Below, in pieces: positions 35,058 through 47,616 of a stretch of 64,000 bases of DNA (within the stretch, counting starts at the first letter, position 1; every line of letters starts with the position of its first letter). Source of the DNA: Climacium dendroides (lineage: Eukaryota > Streptophyta > Bryopsida > Hypnales > Climaciaceae); the NCBI GenBank assembly GCA_950106755.1, contig OX467085.1, forward strand, positions 4,666,001 through 4,730,000. Direction: 5' to 3'. The position numbers and the translations under genes are program-made. The notes below the pieces were generated by a model. It saw only the letters and a program-made list of their open reading frames with translations. It was not told the origin of the DNA and searched no databases.

Positions 35058-37202
35058 TCATTGGCTTCCACTTTGTTTATCATTGCTTGCTTTTTCCCAT
35101 TCTTGAGCTCCATTCAAGCACTTGAATAATTGCTCATCCGCTTTCAATACCTCATAATTGTTCCGTGCTTGATAAGTCAAGAAATGTTGACAAGCTGCAA
35201 ATCGGCTTGCATCTTCATCTACCAATGTATGGTGTACCCCTGCAATGAAATTAGAAATAGACATTGCTTCGAGCAAACGTATGAACTTGGAATTTGAATA
35301 CTGCATCTTCATAAAGAACCAAAATTCCTTGTGCCCTGGGTCATACAAGTTGACATCAATGGAGATGTGCCACTCAAGGCACCATTGTGCCAAAATCGCA
35401 CAATAAACGGCAGCCCTATAACAAACCGGATCACGATGGTGCCGATGTTGCTCAAAAAACTTGGTGTAGGAGGTGACACAATCTGCAAGAGAAGAAAAAG
35501 GTCCATGTATTGTCGGCCAATTGTAGTGGATACTATTTATTGTGTCTGCAGGATTCCACAAATATCTTCTTTTACATTCACAATAGTGTGGATGCTCTGA
35601 CACCGCTGCTGGAGCACGGAAAGTCCAAGTGGATACTTTCTTGTCGCTCTCTTCCCGCAACCACAGATCTGGAGGTGTTTTCTCTTTTCGGACCAACCCA
35701 TAGTCTTGCAACATCCACTCAATTGCCTTCCAGCTAATGAAAGGTGGTTTGCTGACGTCATCAAATAGCCTCTCGTAAAACCCGAGGTACTTCTCATCGC
35801 CAGCAGCCTCAATCCCTCGAAGTGTGCCGGTGGTGGATGCTTTCCCCAATAGCGCCCGAGCTTCCGTGAGTTGGTCTTGAAGCATGCGGAGAGCACGATT
35901 TTTCTCCTCAAGCACTTGCTCGACATCCCTCACATGAAGTCCTCTCCTCTTTTCTCCTTGGACACCTTCCTCCATTGGACGGCCCTCTTCGCTTTTTGCT
36001 AGAAGCATAGTCTCAGCTTCCGTATTTGTCACCAGTCGTAAACTACGTTCTTCTTGTTCTTCCACGCCGGCCTCTAAGTCTCGAAGCCGCTTGCGGATAC
36101 CCTCAACTTGTAGTTTCCATAATTCCAACGATGTATGTTGAAGCTCAAGTTGTTGCTCTTGCACTTGCAACTGTTCAGTCTGGGTTTGAATTTGCTTGCC
36201 AAGATTATCATTAGAAGCAAGTATCATCCTGATTTCATGTTGGGCCTTGTACAAATTCTCCTCCAATTCCACGATTTTCATCTCATCAACGTTCAAATCA
36301 GCATTAATTATCTCTTCTCGCGACATGTGCTCGTCCGCATCAAGCCAGACATGTTGCATAGATCCTTCCGCGCTTGCTTTCATGCGTTCCATTCGGATCT
36401 TCTTCCTCGAGCCTTGGCCACTCTGCAGTCCCGTTGCCCTGGAGGATGGTAACACTGAACCGCCTTCAAGATTCGCAGGCCTACAACGAACTACCTCACT
36501 TTCTCTGATTGGCCCTTTGTCTTTCGCGACTGCAACCCGTGAAGTGATAGTCAAAATTGGTTTTCCCAATTGCTGCTCGACGCTCCTCTCGAAGAGGTAC
36601 GTCAAAACATTCATCACAGGACATGCTGGTTGGTCACCGTTTCTCACCGCAAGCAACACTCGGTGCAGGTGTGTTATCATCAACTCGCTCCAATTAACCC
36701 GACCACCTTGTAATGCCACTGTGGCCATATGGACCACTTTCATTGGTAGTTCCATCGGGAATTGCTCAAAGCATATTGTGACATTGATGAAAGAGAAGAA
36801 GGCATTCCAAGGCTCCTTGGCTTCTGTGATGTCCCACATCCGAGTCTGGGCATTGTAATGGACGGCTTTGCCTCCAGGGAAGATGTTCATCCACGTGTTT
36901 TTAGACCGGTCTTTCAAATTCTCCACCGATGTCGACGATCGCTCATCCGGAAGTTGGTAAAGGATGGATGGAATAGAAGGTCTAAGCTGCACCTCGTAAT
37001 CATTGGCTTGCACCGTGAAATTTTTGGGATTGTCAGTCGCTGTTTGCACCAATGAAAAGACGATCTCTTCCTTGTAGTCTACAGAATCATTGAAGAGTGT
37101 GAGGTAATTCCACAATCCTGCTTGGATCAAGTTGTCTTTGTATTTGAATAGGCGTTGTTGGTAGCTCATCGGACACGGTTCCTTGTGCCCTCTTCCTTTC
37201 AT
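35058..37202 (-). CDS. Uncharacterised 714-residue coiled-coil protein
   Basis: A single uninterrupted frame of 714 codons, by far the longest in the window, with GC content clearly above its flanks. I do not recognise a named family. The N-terminal ~220 residues look globular and helical, with LQGGRVNWSELM at about 165-175. Residues ~225-300 are polar and low in complexity. Residues ~303-455 form a long coiled coil (EENLYKAQHEIRMILASNDN and following Q/E/L-rich heptads). The C-terminal ~250 residues are again globular, with HPHYCECKRRYLW (about 537-549), EQHRHHRDPVCYRAAVYCAI and LEWHISIDVNLYDPG. A broken relative of the N-terminal part is at 21.9-23.1 kb. Intronless structure, multiple copies and higher GC in a repeat desert suggest a mobile-element protein or a domesticated derivative. 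A host gene is not excluded. No transposase, RT or protease signature was found. Confidence 0.75.
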   Translation of the reverse strand: MKGRGHKEPCPMSYQQRLFKYKDNLIQAGLWNYLTLFNDSVDYKEEIVFSLVQTATDNPKNFTVQANDYEVQLRPSIPSILYQLPDERSSTSVENLKDRSKNTWMNIFPGGKAVHYNAQTRMWDITEAKEPWNAFFSFINVTICFEQFPMELPMKVVHMATVALQGGRVNWSELMITHLHRVLLAVRNGDQPACPVMNVLTYLFERSVEQQLGKPILTITSRVAVAKDKGPIRESEVVRCRPANLEGGSVLPSSRATGLQSGQGSRKKIRMERMKASAEGSMQHVWLDADEHMSREEIINADLNVDEMKIVELEENLYKAQHEIRMILASNDNLGKQIQTQTEQLQVQEQQLELQHTSLELWKLQVEGIRKRLRDLEAGVEEQEERSLRLVTNTEAETMLLAKSEEGRPMEEGVQGEKRRGLHVRDVEQVLEEKNRALRMLQDQLTEARALLGKASTTGTLRGIEAAGDEKYLGFYERLFDDVSKPPFISWKAIEWMLQDYGLVRKEKTPPDLWLREESDKKVSTWTFRAPAAVSEHPHYCECKRRYLWNPADTINSIHYNWPTIHGPFSSLADCVTSYTKFFEQHRHHRDPVCYRAAVYCAILAQWCLEWHISIDVNLYDPGHKEFWFFMKMQYSNSKFIRLLEAMSISNFIAGVHHTLVDEDASRFAACQHFLTYQARNNYEVLKADEQLFKCLNGAQEWEKASNDKQSGSQ

Positions 37203-39470
37203 GTCGACTCCCTATTTGAAACATGACTCCAATCATATAGAACACATCAGCTAAAAGCATGAATACCGGTAGCGTGCATAGGATTCAAATTCTTTGCTTG
37301 ATGGACATTTTGATTCATGCTTTACATCTTTGGATGTCATTATTTTCCAAAGGTCCCCTCATCAGTTGCATTAGGACGTTGTGTAGAAAGACTACCTCTA
37401 GCAAAGCATTGAATTGAATTTCCAACCTCTAGTCCTTGTTATTTTTCTTTTCTTGAAGCATAATGTATATCAACTTGGTTTAGGGTTTGGTAAAAGCAAG
37501 TTTCAAATTCATCTCCCATGTGCATATGTGGCTTCCTCATGTATCATGACTTCCATAGAAACAAACTATTATCTCTAGAGGCCACCACTAGTGATTGTCC
37601 TATTTGGAATCCTATGTTTTCACTGATTGGAAATCAACACGAGCTACTATTTTTCCTACAACATTTATCTAGCCTTCTATATAAAATGAGTCAAGACAAT
37701 CGACACTTTTAGTCTGGTCCTCAAAACAAAAGCTACAGCCTTGTTTTAAGAGCAAGTACAACTTCTTGTTCTAGCTTGAGCATTTCCAATCTATGCATAG
37801 TTTGCAAACAAACTTTACAACCATGAAGCAATTCTCATCTCAATCAATTCCATCGCTCATAAGCATATCCTAGGAGAATGGCAAATTTTGTTAAATTGGC
37901 AATATTCCATATGCGATTTGTACAATGAGGTAATTTGAAGTGTAAAGGGACATTTACAAAAGTAATAGGTTTCACACATCTAGGACACATGTAGACTTTC
38001 AAAAATCTATGATCTCTATCAATTTCGAATTGCATGGTCCAAACTAAAAAAAATGTCAAAATAAAGGAATATTGCCAATTTAATAAGATTCACGATGAGA
38101 CCAAACCATCCCACATGGAATCTCACAACTTTCACACAAACCACAAGCACACATGGACAACCTTGCAACAACTTATTATTGAAACTTTGACAAACTTCCT
38201 TCATCCAAAGCAAAATATGCACCAAGAAGAGTTTTGTGAAAAATTATGCTTTCTCACCACACTGTCAAATGAGAATTTTCTTTCAATGTGATCACAACTC
38301 CAAGCAAATCTCCAACCACTTGCTCAAAGCAATTGCACTTGTGCTCTAGGAATCATGCCACTTCCACACACTTGCTTTTGGTGCCATAAAATCCTTTGTC
38401 TTGAATCCTTAAGCGTGTTTACTTCACCTGCTTTGGGGCCATCACAGATTTTAGCCTTCCTACCCAAGGAACTTGACTACACATTATAAAACACACATAA
38501 ATGCATGATAACTTTCTAATTTAGAGGGCCAGTTGGCTATCATTGAATGATACATATGCCCCTTTTTTTCCCTACCTCTACTTGTTGCCCATTCTAATGC
38601 AAGCTACATGAGTTCAAACTACGATTTGGTACATTCAAACACCCCTTTGGTATAATTTAGAATTTTAGGTAGAATTATTAGGGTGATTGAAGTGCAGTTG
38701 TCCTAGTGTTTTATAGTTGCATTTTTATATTCAGTATTTGGTAATATCCATAGTTTTATTAGTGGAGGCAATAATCCCACCATTGCCTCTTGCCATTTGT
38801 GGGGCCTTTGCACAAATAAAAACAATGCAAATCCTCAAGTAAACTTACTACAATCCATTTGTTCTTTTGATACAAAGGTTGCAATTAGGCACATGCATCA
38901 AAGTTATCCCCTTCATTGCTCGGTGAAACCATCATTGTAATCATAACCAAGCACTCTAATTGGACTCTTTGTGAATAATTGAACTTGGTAATGCTCCATG
39001 GCATTGATAATAGTAAAAGGGATTTCTTGTCTTCCTAGTCTACAAGGCATTCAGTTTTGGACTACCCTTGAAGGGATCTAAATGAAGACTCCAACATTAT
39101 TCTCATGGATTTGAATTGGAACAAATAAGTTGTACATAAATTGAAACACTCATTATTTGGTATATTTGCAAATAGAGAATGGCAGCACCTTGTGAAAGTC
39201 TTCTCCTCCACCCCTCCCATATTAAACTATCCCTTCTAGAGGTTTACAAATTCCATGAACATTGCATAACGTAATAATGCATCTTTTGAAAATCATGATT
39301 CTACTAGTTGACAATAGTAATGCTAATGTCACTTCGGTATCATTGTGATTATTAGCTCCACATTCTAGATGTTGTACACTTGAAGCAAGTCTCAGACTGA
39401 TTCCAAACTAAATAGTAGTGAAATACACAAGCTTTCTACACCATGCATTTATTATGTGAAAAACAATTTG
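37203..39470. other. Upstream region of the 714-codon ORF and spacer
   Basis: AT-rich DNA without a recognised gene. I see no LTR or terminal inverted repeat pairing this flank with the downstream flank of the ORF (34.6-35.06 kb), though short or diverged ends could be missed. Confidence 0.35.
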
Positions 39471-40130
39471 CAGTAAGCTTTGCCAATCTCCCTCACCAAG
39501 CCATGCAAGGGACCCCAACACACTATACAATTTGACAAAGACTTGCAAGTTGGTACACAACTACTCCCAACCTCCTCCTAACATGGTTGTGCTCAACTGC
39601 AACCAAAATCCCAACCATCGGCCCAAAATGGTACTGTTCTCTTGCTAGGAATCGCACCACTACCTCTTACTTTGATGACCTTCTCCCCTCTAGTATCCAT
39701 TGTCCTTAGATCCAGCAAACTTACAGAGTCTAGCGCTCCTTCAACATGGGCCTCAACTGGCATTGCATTGCTAATAGCTGCGCCAACCTCCTTTGCCAAG
39801 CCATGCAAATGTGCAAGGGCCTGCAACACATGGAACTTAAGAAAGACTCTCGATTTTGCACACAACTACTACAGACCAACTCCCAACATGGTTGCGTTTG
39901 GCTACAACAGAAATCCCAACCATCATCCCAAAGTTATTCTATTCTCTAGTTGGAAATCGCACCATTGCCTCCCACTAAGTGGCTCCCCTCCAGTATCCAT
40001 AGTCCTTTGCTTTGGCATACTAACAAAGTCTAGCATTCCGTGAACGTGGGCTTTAGACAGCCAACATTGTGTTGCTAAAAGCTTTCCCAACCTCATTTGA
40101 ACATGAAGGAAACCATTGCCAAAATCAAAG
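39470..40130. repeat. ~305-bp tandem repeat, two clear units
   Basis: 'acatggttg' begins equivalent blocks at 39,581 and 39,886 (305 bp apart), followed in both by 'aaatcccaaccatc' and 'gaaatcgcacca'/'gaatcgcacca'. A partial earlier unit ('caccaagccatgcaa', 39,497) matches 39,797. On the minus strand both units read related peptides (HVEGALDSVSLLDLRTMDT and HVHGMLDFVSMPKQRTMDT), and a third, weaker match may follow near 40,300. Higher GC than the flanks. It could be a relic of a repeat-containing gene or of an element. Confidence 0.6.
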
Positions 40131-43100
40131 TGACAAAGAATCATAGTTTCTTACCCTAGCTCTCTGAGCTTTTTCGTAGCTTGCTGCCACCACTTCACGT
40201 TAAATGTAATAAAGCAATTGCTTCAAGTAACTACAGTCTTGCACGATGGATCGTAGTACTACCTTGTACTTGCCTCCTCTACCAAAGGATCCATAATTAT
40301 GCTTCCACTTCAGTACACTTTGTGTCCTTGCCTAAGCATCGTCACACAGTCAACGTGCACCTAAGCCAATTTTGAAGTTGCTAGAGAGCCTTACCAATGT
40401 ACCATCCATTGACCCACGGTCCACATTTATAAGCAATAAGATTTTGTACACAACCTCAAACTCTATGGCAACCTGGGGAGTTAGGGCAAGTTTGGAATGT
40501 TGTTTTGGATGTGTGGACTTGCGCACTCCAAAATGTGATGGATGCAAGTGTAAGAGAGATGGTACAATTAATAACTTCACCATCCTCATGCATACAAACA
40601 AAAACTAAAAGAATGTCATCCACTACTTAACTATTCACCATCTTTACAAGGCTTTAGTTACCTTGAAGCTCTTTGATGTCTAATTTACAGATTACCCTAT
40701 GCTTGGATTAGATGCATTAAAAAGTAAAGGAAACATAAAGAAATATGGTGTGTAATGAAATTTCTAGAAATTTTCTCATAACATATACAAAAAGTGTAGA
40801 AAATATTGATGAAAGTAATTTCACGGGAACATGGCTTTATTTTCTAGAATGGAACCAGAACAAAGCCAGAATACAACCTAAAACAAACCATGCTCAAGAT
40901 TTTATGATGATGGTTTGCACTAATCACCGCTCAAGTTGGAGTTTCATACAAATTTGGAGTAACCTTGGTAAAACATGTGAGTGAATTCTACTCCAACTTT
41001 GGTCAGGCCCTAGTTTAAATGGTATTGGAAAAACTCTAAATGCAGCTAATGAATGCGAAATTCTCCAACAAGAAATGATTTTGAACTAGCTACAACAAAC
41101 TTCACCTCAATGTTTAGGCATTGACTAACTAAAAGGTAGTTCTTTTCTCAACAACCATGTATTGTATATGAAAGTCATCTCTATTTGTGGAGTTGATGAT
41201 CTGAAGTTGTTGTCTCTCATAATGGTTGGATTTGGTACTACAAGGATATTTTTTTTCTAAAATCATATTTATGGAAGTATATCATATGGTAGACCAAGCT
41301 AAAATTGCCTTGATTCTAATTCAAACATGGAACAGTGGAAATAAAGGTGAAGGAGTCAAAGAAAACAAAACTTCAATATGTCACCATGTTAAGAGAACCT
41401 TTTATTGAATCCATTCAAAGAAGATATACTTGAAAATTGACAATATTTGCCTTGTAAAGAAATTTTTTATTGGTCTTTTCAAGAAAAAGTTCATAGAAAA
41501 AGATTGGTTAGAGCATTGGTGAACCTGAGTGTACGAATGGAATCTTTGGCTCAAAATCCATTGTACAACCTTCATTTGTGATTCAATTCCAACATGTTGT
41601 TCCAATACTTCTCTATAATGATTTATCTCAAGAGTCATTTTTGAGAAGACTCCAAAGCCTCACAAATCAGCTACTTTTCTCAATTGCTTCAAGCATATGC
41701 ATGCTAGAATCCCTAGTTTTAATAGGTCAGTTTCTATGAGCTTGAAAATCCACACCACTTCCTCTTATGATTAATCCATAACAACTCATCTTCTTAAGAA
41801 AAAAGAACCATTTTAAGCATCATTTTCAAGACTATTTAGACTATTTTATTGTAGTCAAACTTTCATCTTCTCCAATCAGCTAAGCTTTGGAGCTCCTTAT
41901 ATTTACAAAAAACACTTTATGAATAACATTCCTGAAATGACATTCTTCATTTTTTAGTGGAATTGATTCTCAAAATTGGAATCTCAAAAAATGGCAACCA
42001 AGCTAGCCAAGGGCTTAGCCATGGAAAGAAATGCCTAGAGGAACCGTGAGTCTTGTACAAGTAAAAATCATTACTACCGTGTGAAAAGCCTCAAACCGCA
42101 CACAAATGTCCTTAGGTTTGAAGTAATTGTTCTCCCATTCATGGTCCTAAAAAAGACAAATGCAAGCTAGGAAGTGTGGAACCTTTTTAGAAATTCTTGC
42201 TCAATCCATGCATTTTTGAAAAGAACTTTGTTGGAAATTTTATTTCATTGTATAATGCTCAAGTCACTCTTATGTTAGTACACTTATTGCTTGTATCAAC
42301 TACTCTAGAAAAGTATTGGATTATATTGGTTTAGGTTTTGAAGGACATTAAAGAAAATTAGAATCACATTCAATAAAGGGTTGTATTAGGATTTAGGGTG
42401 TGATGTTATGGTTTTCATTTTGCACTATCAAATGTTTCTTTTGAAAATCATTATTTCAAGCATGTCCTATTTTCCCAAATAAATAGAAACAACTTCCCCC
42501 TCAAAGCTTATGTCTTTTTTTTCAAGACCCTCACTTTCTTTGAATAGGCCTTTACTTTCTTTAAATTTGTACTATTCCAATAGGTACAAGTTGAAAATTT
42601 TGGGATTGGCTTAACACCTCTCAATGCTTAACCTTGAAAGGACATTCAATTTTTGGGCTTGGTCAAAATTCATTAGATTTGTACGTTAAAATATACATTC
42701 CAAGAATTTGATATTGTTTACATATAGTGGTATATGTTTAAAATTTTATTTAATTTTTTTGTAATTTGAAATGTAAAATTCAATTTCATATGATTTTTTA
42801 AAGAAATTTCAATTAAAAAAATAGTAATCACAAAAATATTTTAAGTAGTATGAAAATTTTATGAAAAATAGAAATGATGGTATTAAACATCATTGTGGAA
42901 TTGGTTTATTCTTGGTGAGATTCTTGGAGCTTATATGAAAAGAAATTTGAGAGAGAAACTCAAAAAGTGCTATATCATGAGGCTCCAAGATACTAATTTC
43001 AATGTGTCACAAGATTTTCAATTGTAAACATTTTGAAAAAAATTAAATTGTGGGAAATAGTAGATTGTTGGAGCTACATTCTTTTAGTTTAGGTTAAAAG

Positions 43101-44140
43101 CATTTGAAATCATAAGCTACATGAAAAACTTGGGTTTGAGTTTCAAAATGCCTATTGGGCATGCTGTGTATTTTAAGAGTTAAAGGACTTGGGGTGTTTA
43201 ACACCTTGAGCATTTTTCTTTTTTTCTTGACCGGTTGTTGTAATGAGCATGATTTGTCAATTTGTGGAATATTTTTAATGATCACCCCCATTGAAATGAA
43301 AGAAGAGGTATATAGCTTCATATGAAGAAAACATCAACAAAATCACCTTTTTTTTAATGAAATGCCACCATTGAAAAGATTATTGAAAGATGTGCAATAG
43401 GGTGGTATGCTTTACATATGTTGAAATGGAAATGTTGAGATCAAAATGCTCAAAAGTGCTCTAAAAACTCTAATTTTTGTACTACAAGTTCATATCATCA
43501 TGGTATTGTTGTGCCATTTTTTTCCAAATCATTCTAAAGTGTTGGAAAAAAAATATGAGGATGTGTAGTGATGGCCTTGCCCACCTTTAGCATTCTCAAA
43601 AAAAAAAAATCAAAAGCTCAATCATTTCTTAGTTAGATTGTAAAAATGGATTGAACCCAAAAAAATCATCAACAACTTTTTTTGTTTTCTTTAGGGACTA
43701 TTAATAAGGGTAACACACCAAATTATGTCCAAATGTTGTTGCAAAAGCCATGAGATGGCCTTACAATGGTTTTTTGAGGGTTAAGAACACTTGATAATAA
43801 CAACTTGTGTACTTAGGGTGACCTGCATTTTTTTTGGTCTCATAGTAGATTTCAAACAAAATCCTTGCTGTCAAATCCTATATTGTTTTCTCATATAGCC
43901 ATATTTTTGTGTCCTTAACATATTATAATAATTAAATTTTCAATAAATTTTATAAATATTGGGATTAGTTAATCCTACTTTAGTTACAAATTTATTAAAA
44001 CCTAGTCTAAAAGTTAGAAAATAACAATATCATAAAAAATTCATTTCATTCTCAACAAAATCTTTTCCAAAAAGATGCATAGTCTTTGTTCTGTTGATTA
44101 GTTCTTGAACTCCCTAAAAAGATTAATTTATTTTTGTTTA
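40131..44140. other. AT-rich spacer, nothing recognised beyond 40.6 kb
   Basis: The first ~470 bp continue the moderate-GC composition of the tandem repeat. After that the sequence is AT-rich with no identifiable gene or repeat partner in the window. Confidence 0.4.
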
Positions 44141-44149
44141 TTTTATATT

Positions 44150-44420
44150 TTAGGTTCTATTAGTTGGAATTGTTCCCTAGCAACAACAACAAAATGTAAT
44201 CTAGACTTACTTTGCTAACAAAAATCCAAGACTACACTACAACAGTTCAAAATTAAAAAAATAGTAATTAAGCTATCAAACATATTATAGTGAAAGCCAC
44301 TTTTAGAAATACATTTTTTTCCTTATGATTTTGGCTCAATTGGTTTAAATATATTTTGTTGTTGTTGTAATTACATAGGCCCTTTGGAAAACCAAGTTGG
44401 CCATCTTTATATGCTTTGAC
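44150..44420 (+). repeat. Family C copy 1
   Basis: Partner of 54,510-54,750. Shared blocks are 'cttactttgctaa.caaaa', 'agttcaaaatt', 'atagtaa', 'acatattatagtgaaagc', 'acttttaaaaata' and 'aattggttta'. Noncoding. Confidence 0.55.
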
Positions 44421-45350
44421 AATTAAGGAATTAGCAATTGCAATTTATTCTTAGCCTCTTAAAGACTAGCATGTACATCTAGGCAACCTAGAAATTTGTA
44501 TGATTAGAGGTTTGCATATCTTATGCTAAAATTAGTATGGAGGGAAAGGGGTGGAGGTGGGGTAGAAATAGGCAAGCTAGGCAAATAATGAAAAAAACTT
44601 TTCTCAAAAACAAAAATTTAGAATTGATTTTGTGGAGTTGTATACATATGAAAAGCTTTGAACTGTTTTATTTTCATGAATGAGTCAAAAGTCATGAGCA
44701 GGTGGTTCAATATGACATGCAATTTGTTTTTTGTGCACTTGGACAATGCATTGATTGTATGATAGAAAACACACAAATGTCCAAATTTTCAAAAAAGAAT
44801 TGAAGTATTCAAGATTAAGACTATTTGTATTGTAAAGAATTCTAGGCATTTCAAGTAATTTTATAAGTATGTATTTCATGTAAAAAGCTATCAAACTTGA
44901 TGTTGTCTTACCTCAAAAGCATTGCCATCCATTCCCCTCAAAATGGGCCTAGGGAAATGGGTGGCCAAAGCCTTGTTGGGGCTAGGGCTCCCTCTATCCA
45001 AGTAGACATGCCACTCATCCCAAGGTAGAGGTTACTCTAAACACATAAGTCAATGACTAGCTTAATACCAAGAGACTGAAGTGCTTGAATTTTGGTTAGT
45101 TGTGAGACTTGTTGGAATTCAAGAAAAAATAGGATGAACTTGTATTGAAAGAAATGGACAAAAGAAGTAAGTTTGAATTTGGCTGGGAGTGGGTCATTGA
45201 TCTACAAAATGCAAAGTTGGTTGTTTGTAGTAAGCACTTTGAGCAACTATTGGATATTTTTTTAGAGTATATGAAATTAAAAATGTGATTGTGATTTTTG
45301 AAAAAAAATATTGAAGTAGTATACAAGAAGATATGAGATAGAAGAAAAAA
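44421..45350. other. Unassigned AT-rich DNA with a small GC bump
   Basis: A GC-richer patch occurs near 44,940-45,040. No gene recognised. Confidence 0.35.
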
Positions 45351-45359
45351 CAATTATTT

Positions 45360-45965
45360 TATAGCTATAGAATTGCTCACACAAATTTGTACCAAGATAA
45401 AATATGTAGTATATAAAAATTTACCAACCACGAAAGGTTTCATTCCTCCACTACAAAATTCTAGAAGGTTTTTTACATTGTGACTATTGGACTAATACCT
45501 CTTGATTCAAAAAAATGCCTAAGACATTCTAAAAAGTTGAAATGAATATGAAAAAAGCTTACTAGTATCTTATGAAATTGAAAAACTCAACTCCAATTTC
45601 ATCTATTTTTGAATTGGAAGTAAAAACAATCAAGAAATTGCAAAAAATTCTAAAAGCCTCTGATGGTTCCACATATTAAAAAAATAGGTGTCTTACATAA
45701 TGTAGAACATAGCCATAAATTTTGAAAAAATTTCACTTGCACATGCAAAAATTGTAGCAAATTCACTTCACTGTGACTAATGCCTATAATGAGGGGCATT
45801 AGCCACATTAGTCACAATTGAGCCAATGTTGTAGATTACTTGCCTTTCATATATTCAAAATTGTCTAAAAACTTTCCAACAATTGCAATTCATTTTAAAG
45901 AAACATCCTAATTCATAAAATTAGACATGTCAACTTGAATTTTTATTATTTTTTGGGCCGAAGTT
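45360..45965 (-). repeat. Family E inverted copy, about 2 units
   Basis: Reverse complement of the 4.08-5.29 kb array. 'gactattggactaatacc', 'aaaaaaatgcctaagacatt', 'ttgaaaaactcaactccaat' and 'ggcattagccacattagtca' match diverged sequence there in inverted order. The two arrays are about 40 kb apart. Confidence 0.65.
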
Positions 45966-47137
45966 CAACTAGAAGAGGTGTAGAAGATAAATTAATTAAA
46001 CTCAATATAAGAGGTTATTTTTTACATGTATTTGTAGAATGAGTTTGGGGTAGAGGGGGTAGAGGGGCCACCAAGGTTCTTAATCATCTCCTAGGAATTG
46101 TATAAGAACTAAATACACTTGAAGAACTAATAGCAAAGAAACAAATTTTTTTTCAAATGAGAACTTACCCTTTTAATTATATTGTATATTGTATATTTTG
46201 CTATAGGGTTAACATTTAGTGTAGCCTGTGCTTTCAATCTCTATTTTATTTCTAAGAGTAAGTCCTAAGTAAACTAGGTTTTAGAACACATGTGCCAAAT
46301 ATAGCAAATTGAAAAGGATATTTAAAAATGATAATAAACCTAAATGTACAATGTTTGTACCAACTACTGGATGTACTTTAGTTGTTGAAATACTACATTT
46401 ATATGTTTCTAAAGTAATAGAAATGTTATCTTGAAAAAAAGTTTATGCTTGGAGATCAAAATTGAAAGTACTCATTTCTAAAGTGAGGTCAAAATCTTCA
46501 TCATTTTTTCCTCTCAAATGGCTAGTTGTAGGATCATTTTGTTCAATTCCTTTACATACAAAGTTCCAAGAGTTTAGAACTAATGTCCTTGCCAATTGCA
46601 AGTTCAATGTACTAAAATTTCAAAACATTTGCTTTAGTAGTAAGGTAAATTTTGTGTACTTAAGCATTTTTAGGAAATAAAAACATGTACGTTATCGAAT
46701 TTGTGAAATGTAGTCAACAAGATGAAAATTGGTCAAAAAATTTACATGAGTTTTTTTTTTTAATTTTAAATTTAATATGTATCTCTTACAAAAATTGTAA
46801 AGTGAACGCCATTACGAAATGAAAGAGAATACTAAATATGCTAACAACTTCTTGAAGATTCTACCTTGGTACTCAATTGATCCCTGCAGGACCAATTGAA
46901 GTCACATTTTTGAAGAAATAGTGATAAACTCCCATTCTTTAGGAGAAACTGAAATGAATGGAAAGAAAAATAAATAAAAGATTTAAGCATTCAAGTGTAA
47001 AAATTGGAACTACATTGCAATGGGAATGAGTGTGGAATAGGGTTGGGAAACTTTGATGGCACACATTGAAACATTATGACATATGAAGTCAAAATGAGAG
47101 ATATAATTGAGTTCTACCTTTTACAATAGGCCTGTGA

Positions 47138-47616
47138 GAGCATCTCTAGTGGTACACTCTAAAATATGCACTATAAAGCTCATATTCCGTTTGTCAAAGA
47201 TTCGACTAACCCCCCTTGTTTTCTAAGGGCCCACCGGAAATGCTAAATAAATGCATCATTTTACAATCACTAAGGCACAAAGTTATGAGGCCTCCCTATG
47301 CTTAAAATTAATTTATTGGGCATCTTGTCAAGCACTTGGCATAAAAAAAATTACATGAGTATTTGAGGCATCTAAAGGGAGAAAAGTTTGTGCTATCCTA
47401 CCCACCTAGCTTTTATTCCAAAGCAACATTGGAATTCAGGGTATGGCATGACACTTGAATAGATGTGAAAGCCTTGTAGCTTCCCATGTCTGGAGAGATT
47501 TTTCCAATGATTGGTCTTCAAATTTTCAAAAGTCTATAATTGGTGGGGCATTCAAAACAACTTGGGCACGCCAAATCTCTTAGTTTGTTGGTTTGTGGAG
47601 CCTGGTGGAGATGCTC
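47138..47616. mobile_element. MITE-like element, ~480 bp
   Basis: The left end GAGCATCTCTAGTGG (47,138-47,152) is inverted at the right end as CCTGGTGGAGATGCTC (47,601-47,616). 'GAGCATCTCCA..' termini are typical of common plant MITEs of the hAT or PIF/Harbinger type. No clean target duplication was found. It lies within the 1.5-kb segment that is absent from family B copy 1. Confidence 0.5.

Noticed and set aside
36196..36858. 220-codon plus-strand frame opposite the 714-codon ORF
   Set aside because: It is antisense to a longer, compositionally coherent ORF and has no recognisable motif; a shadow frame.
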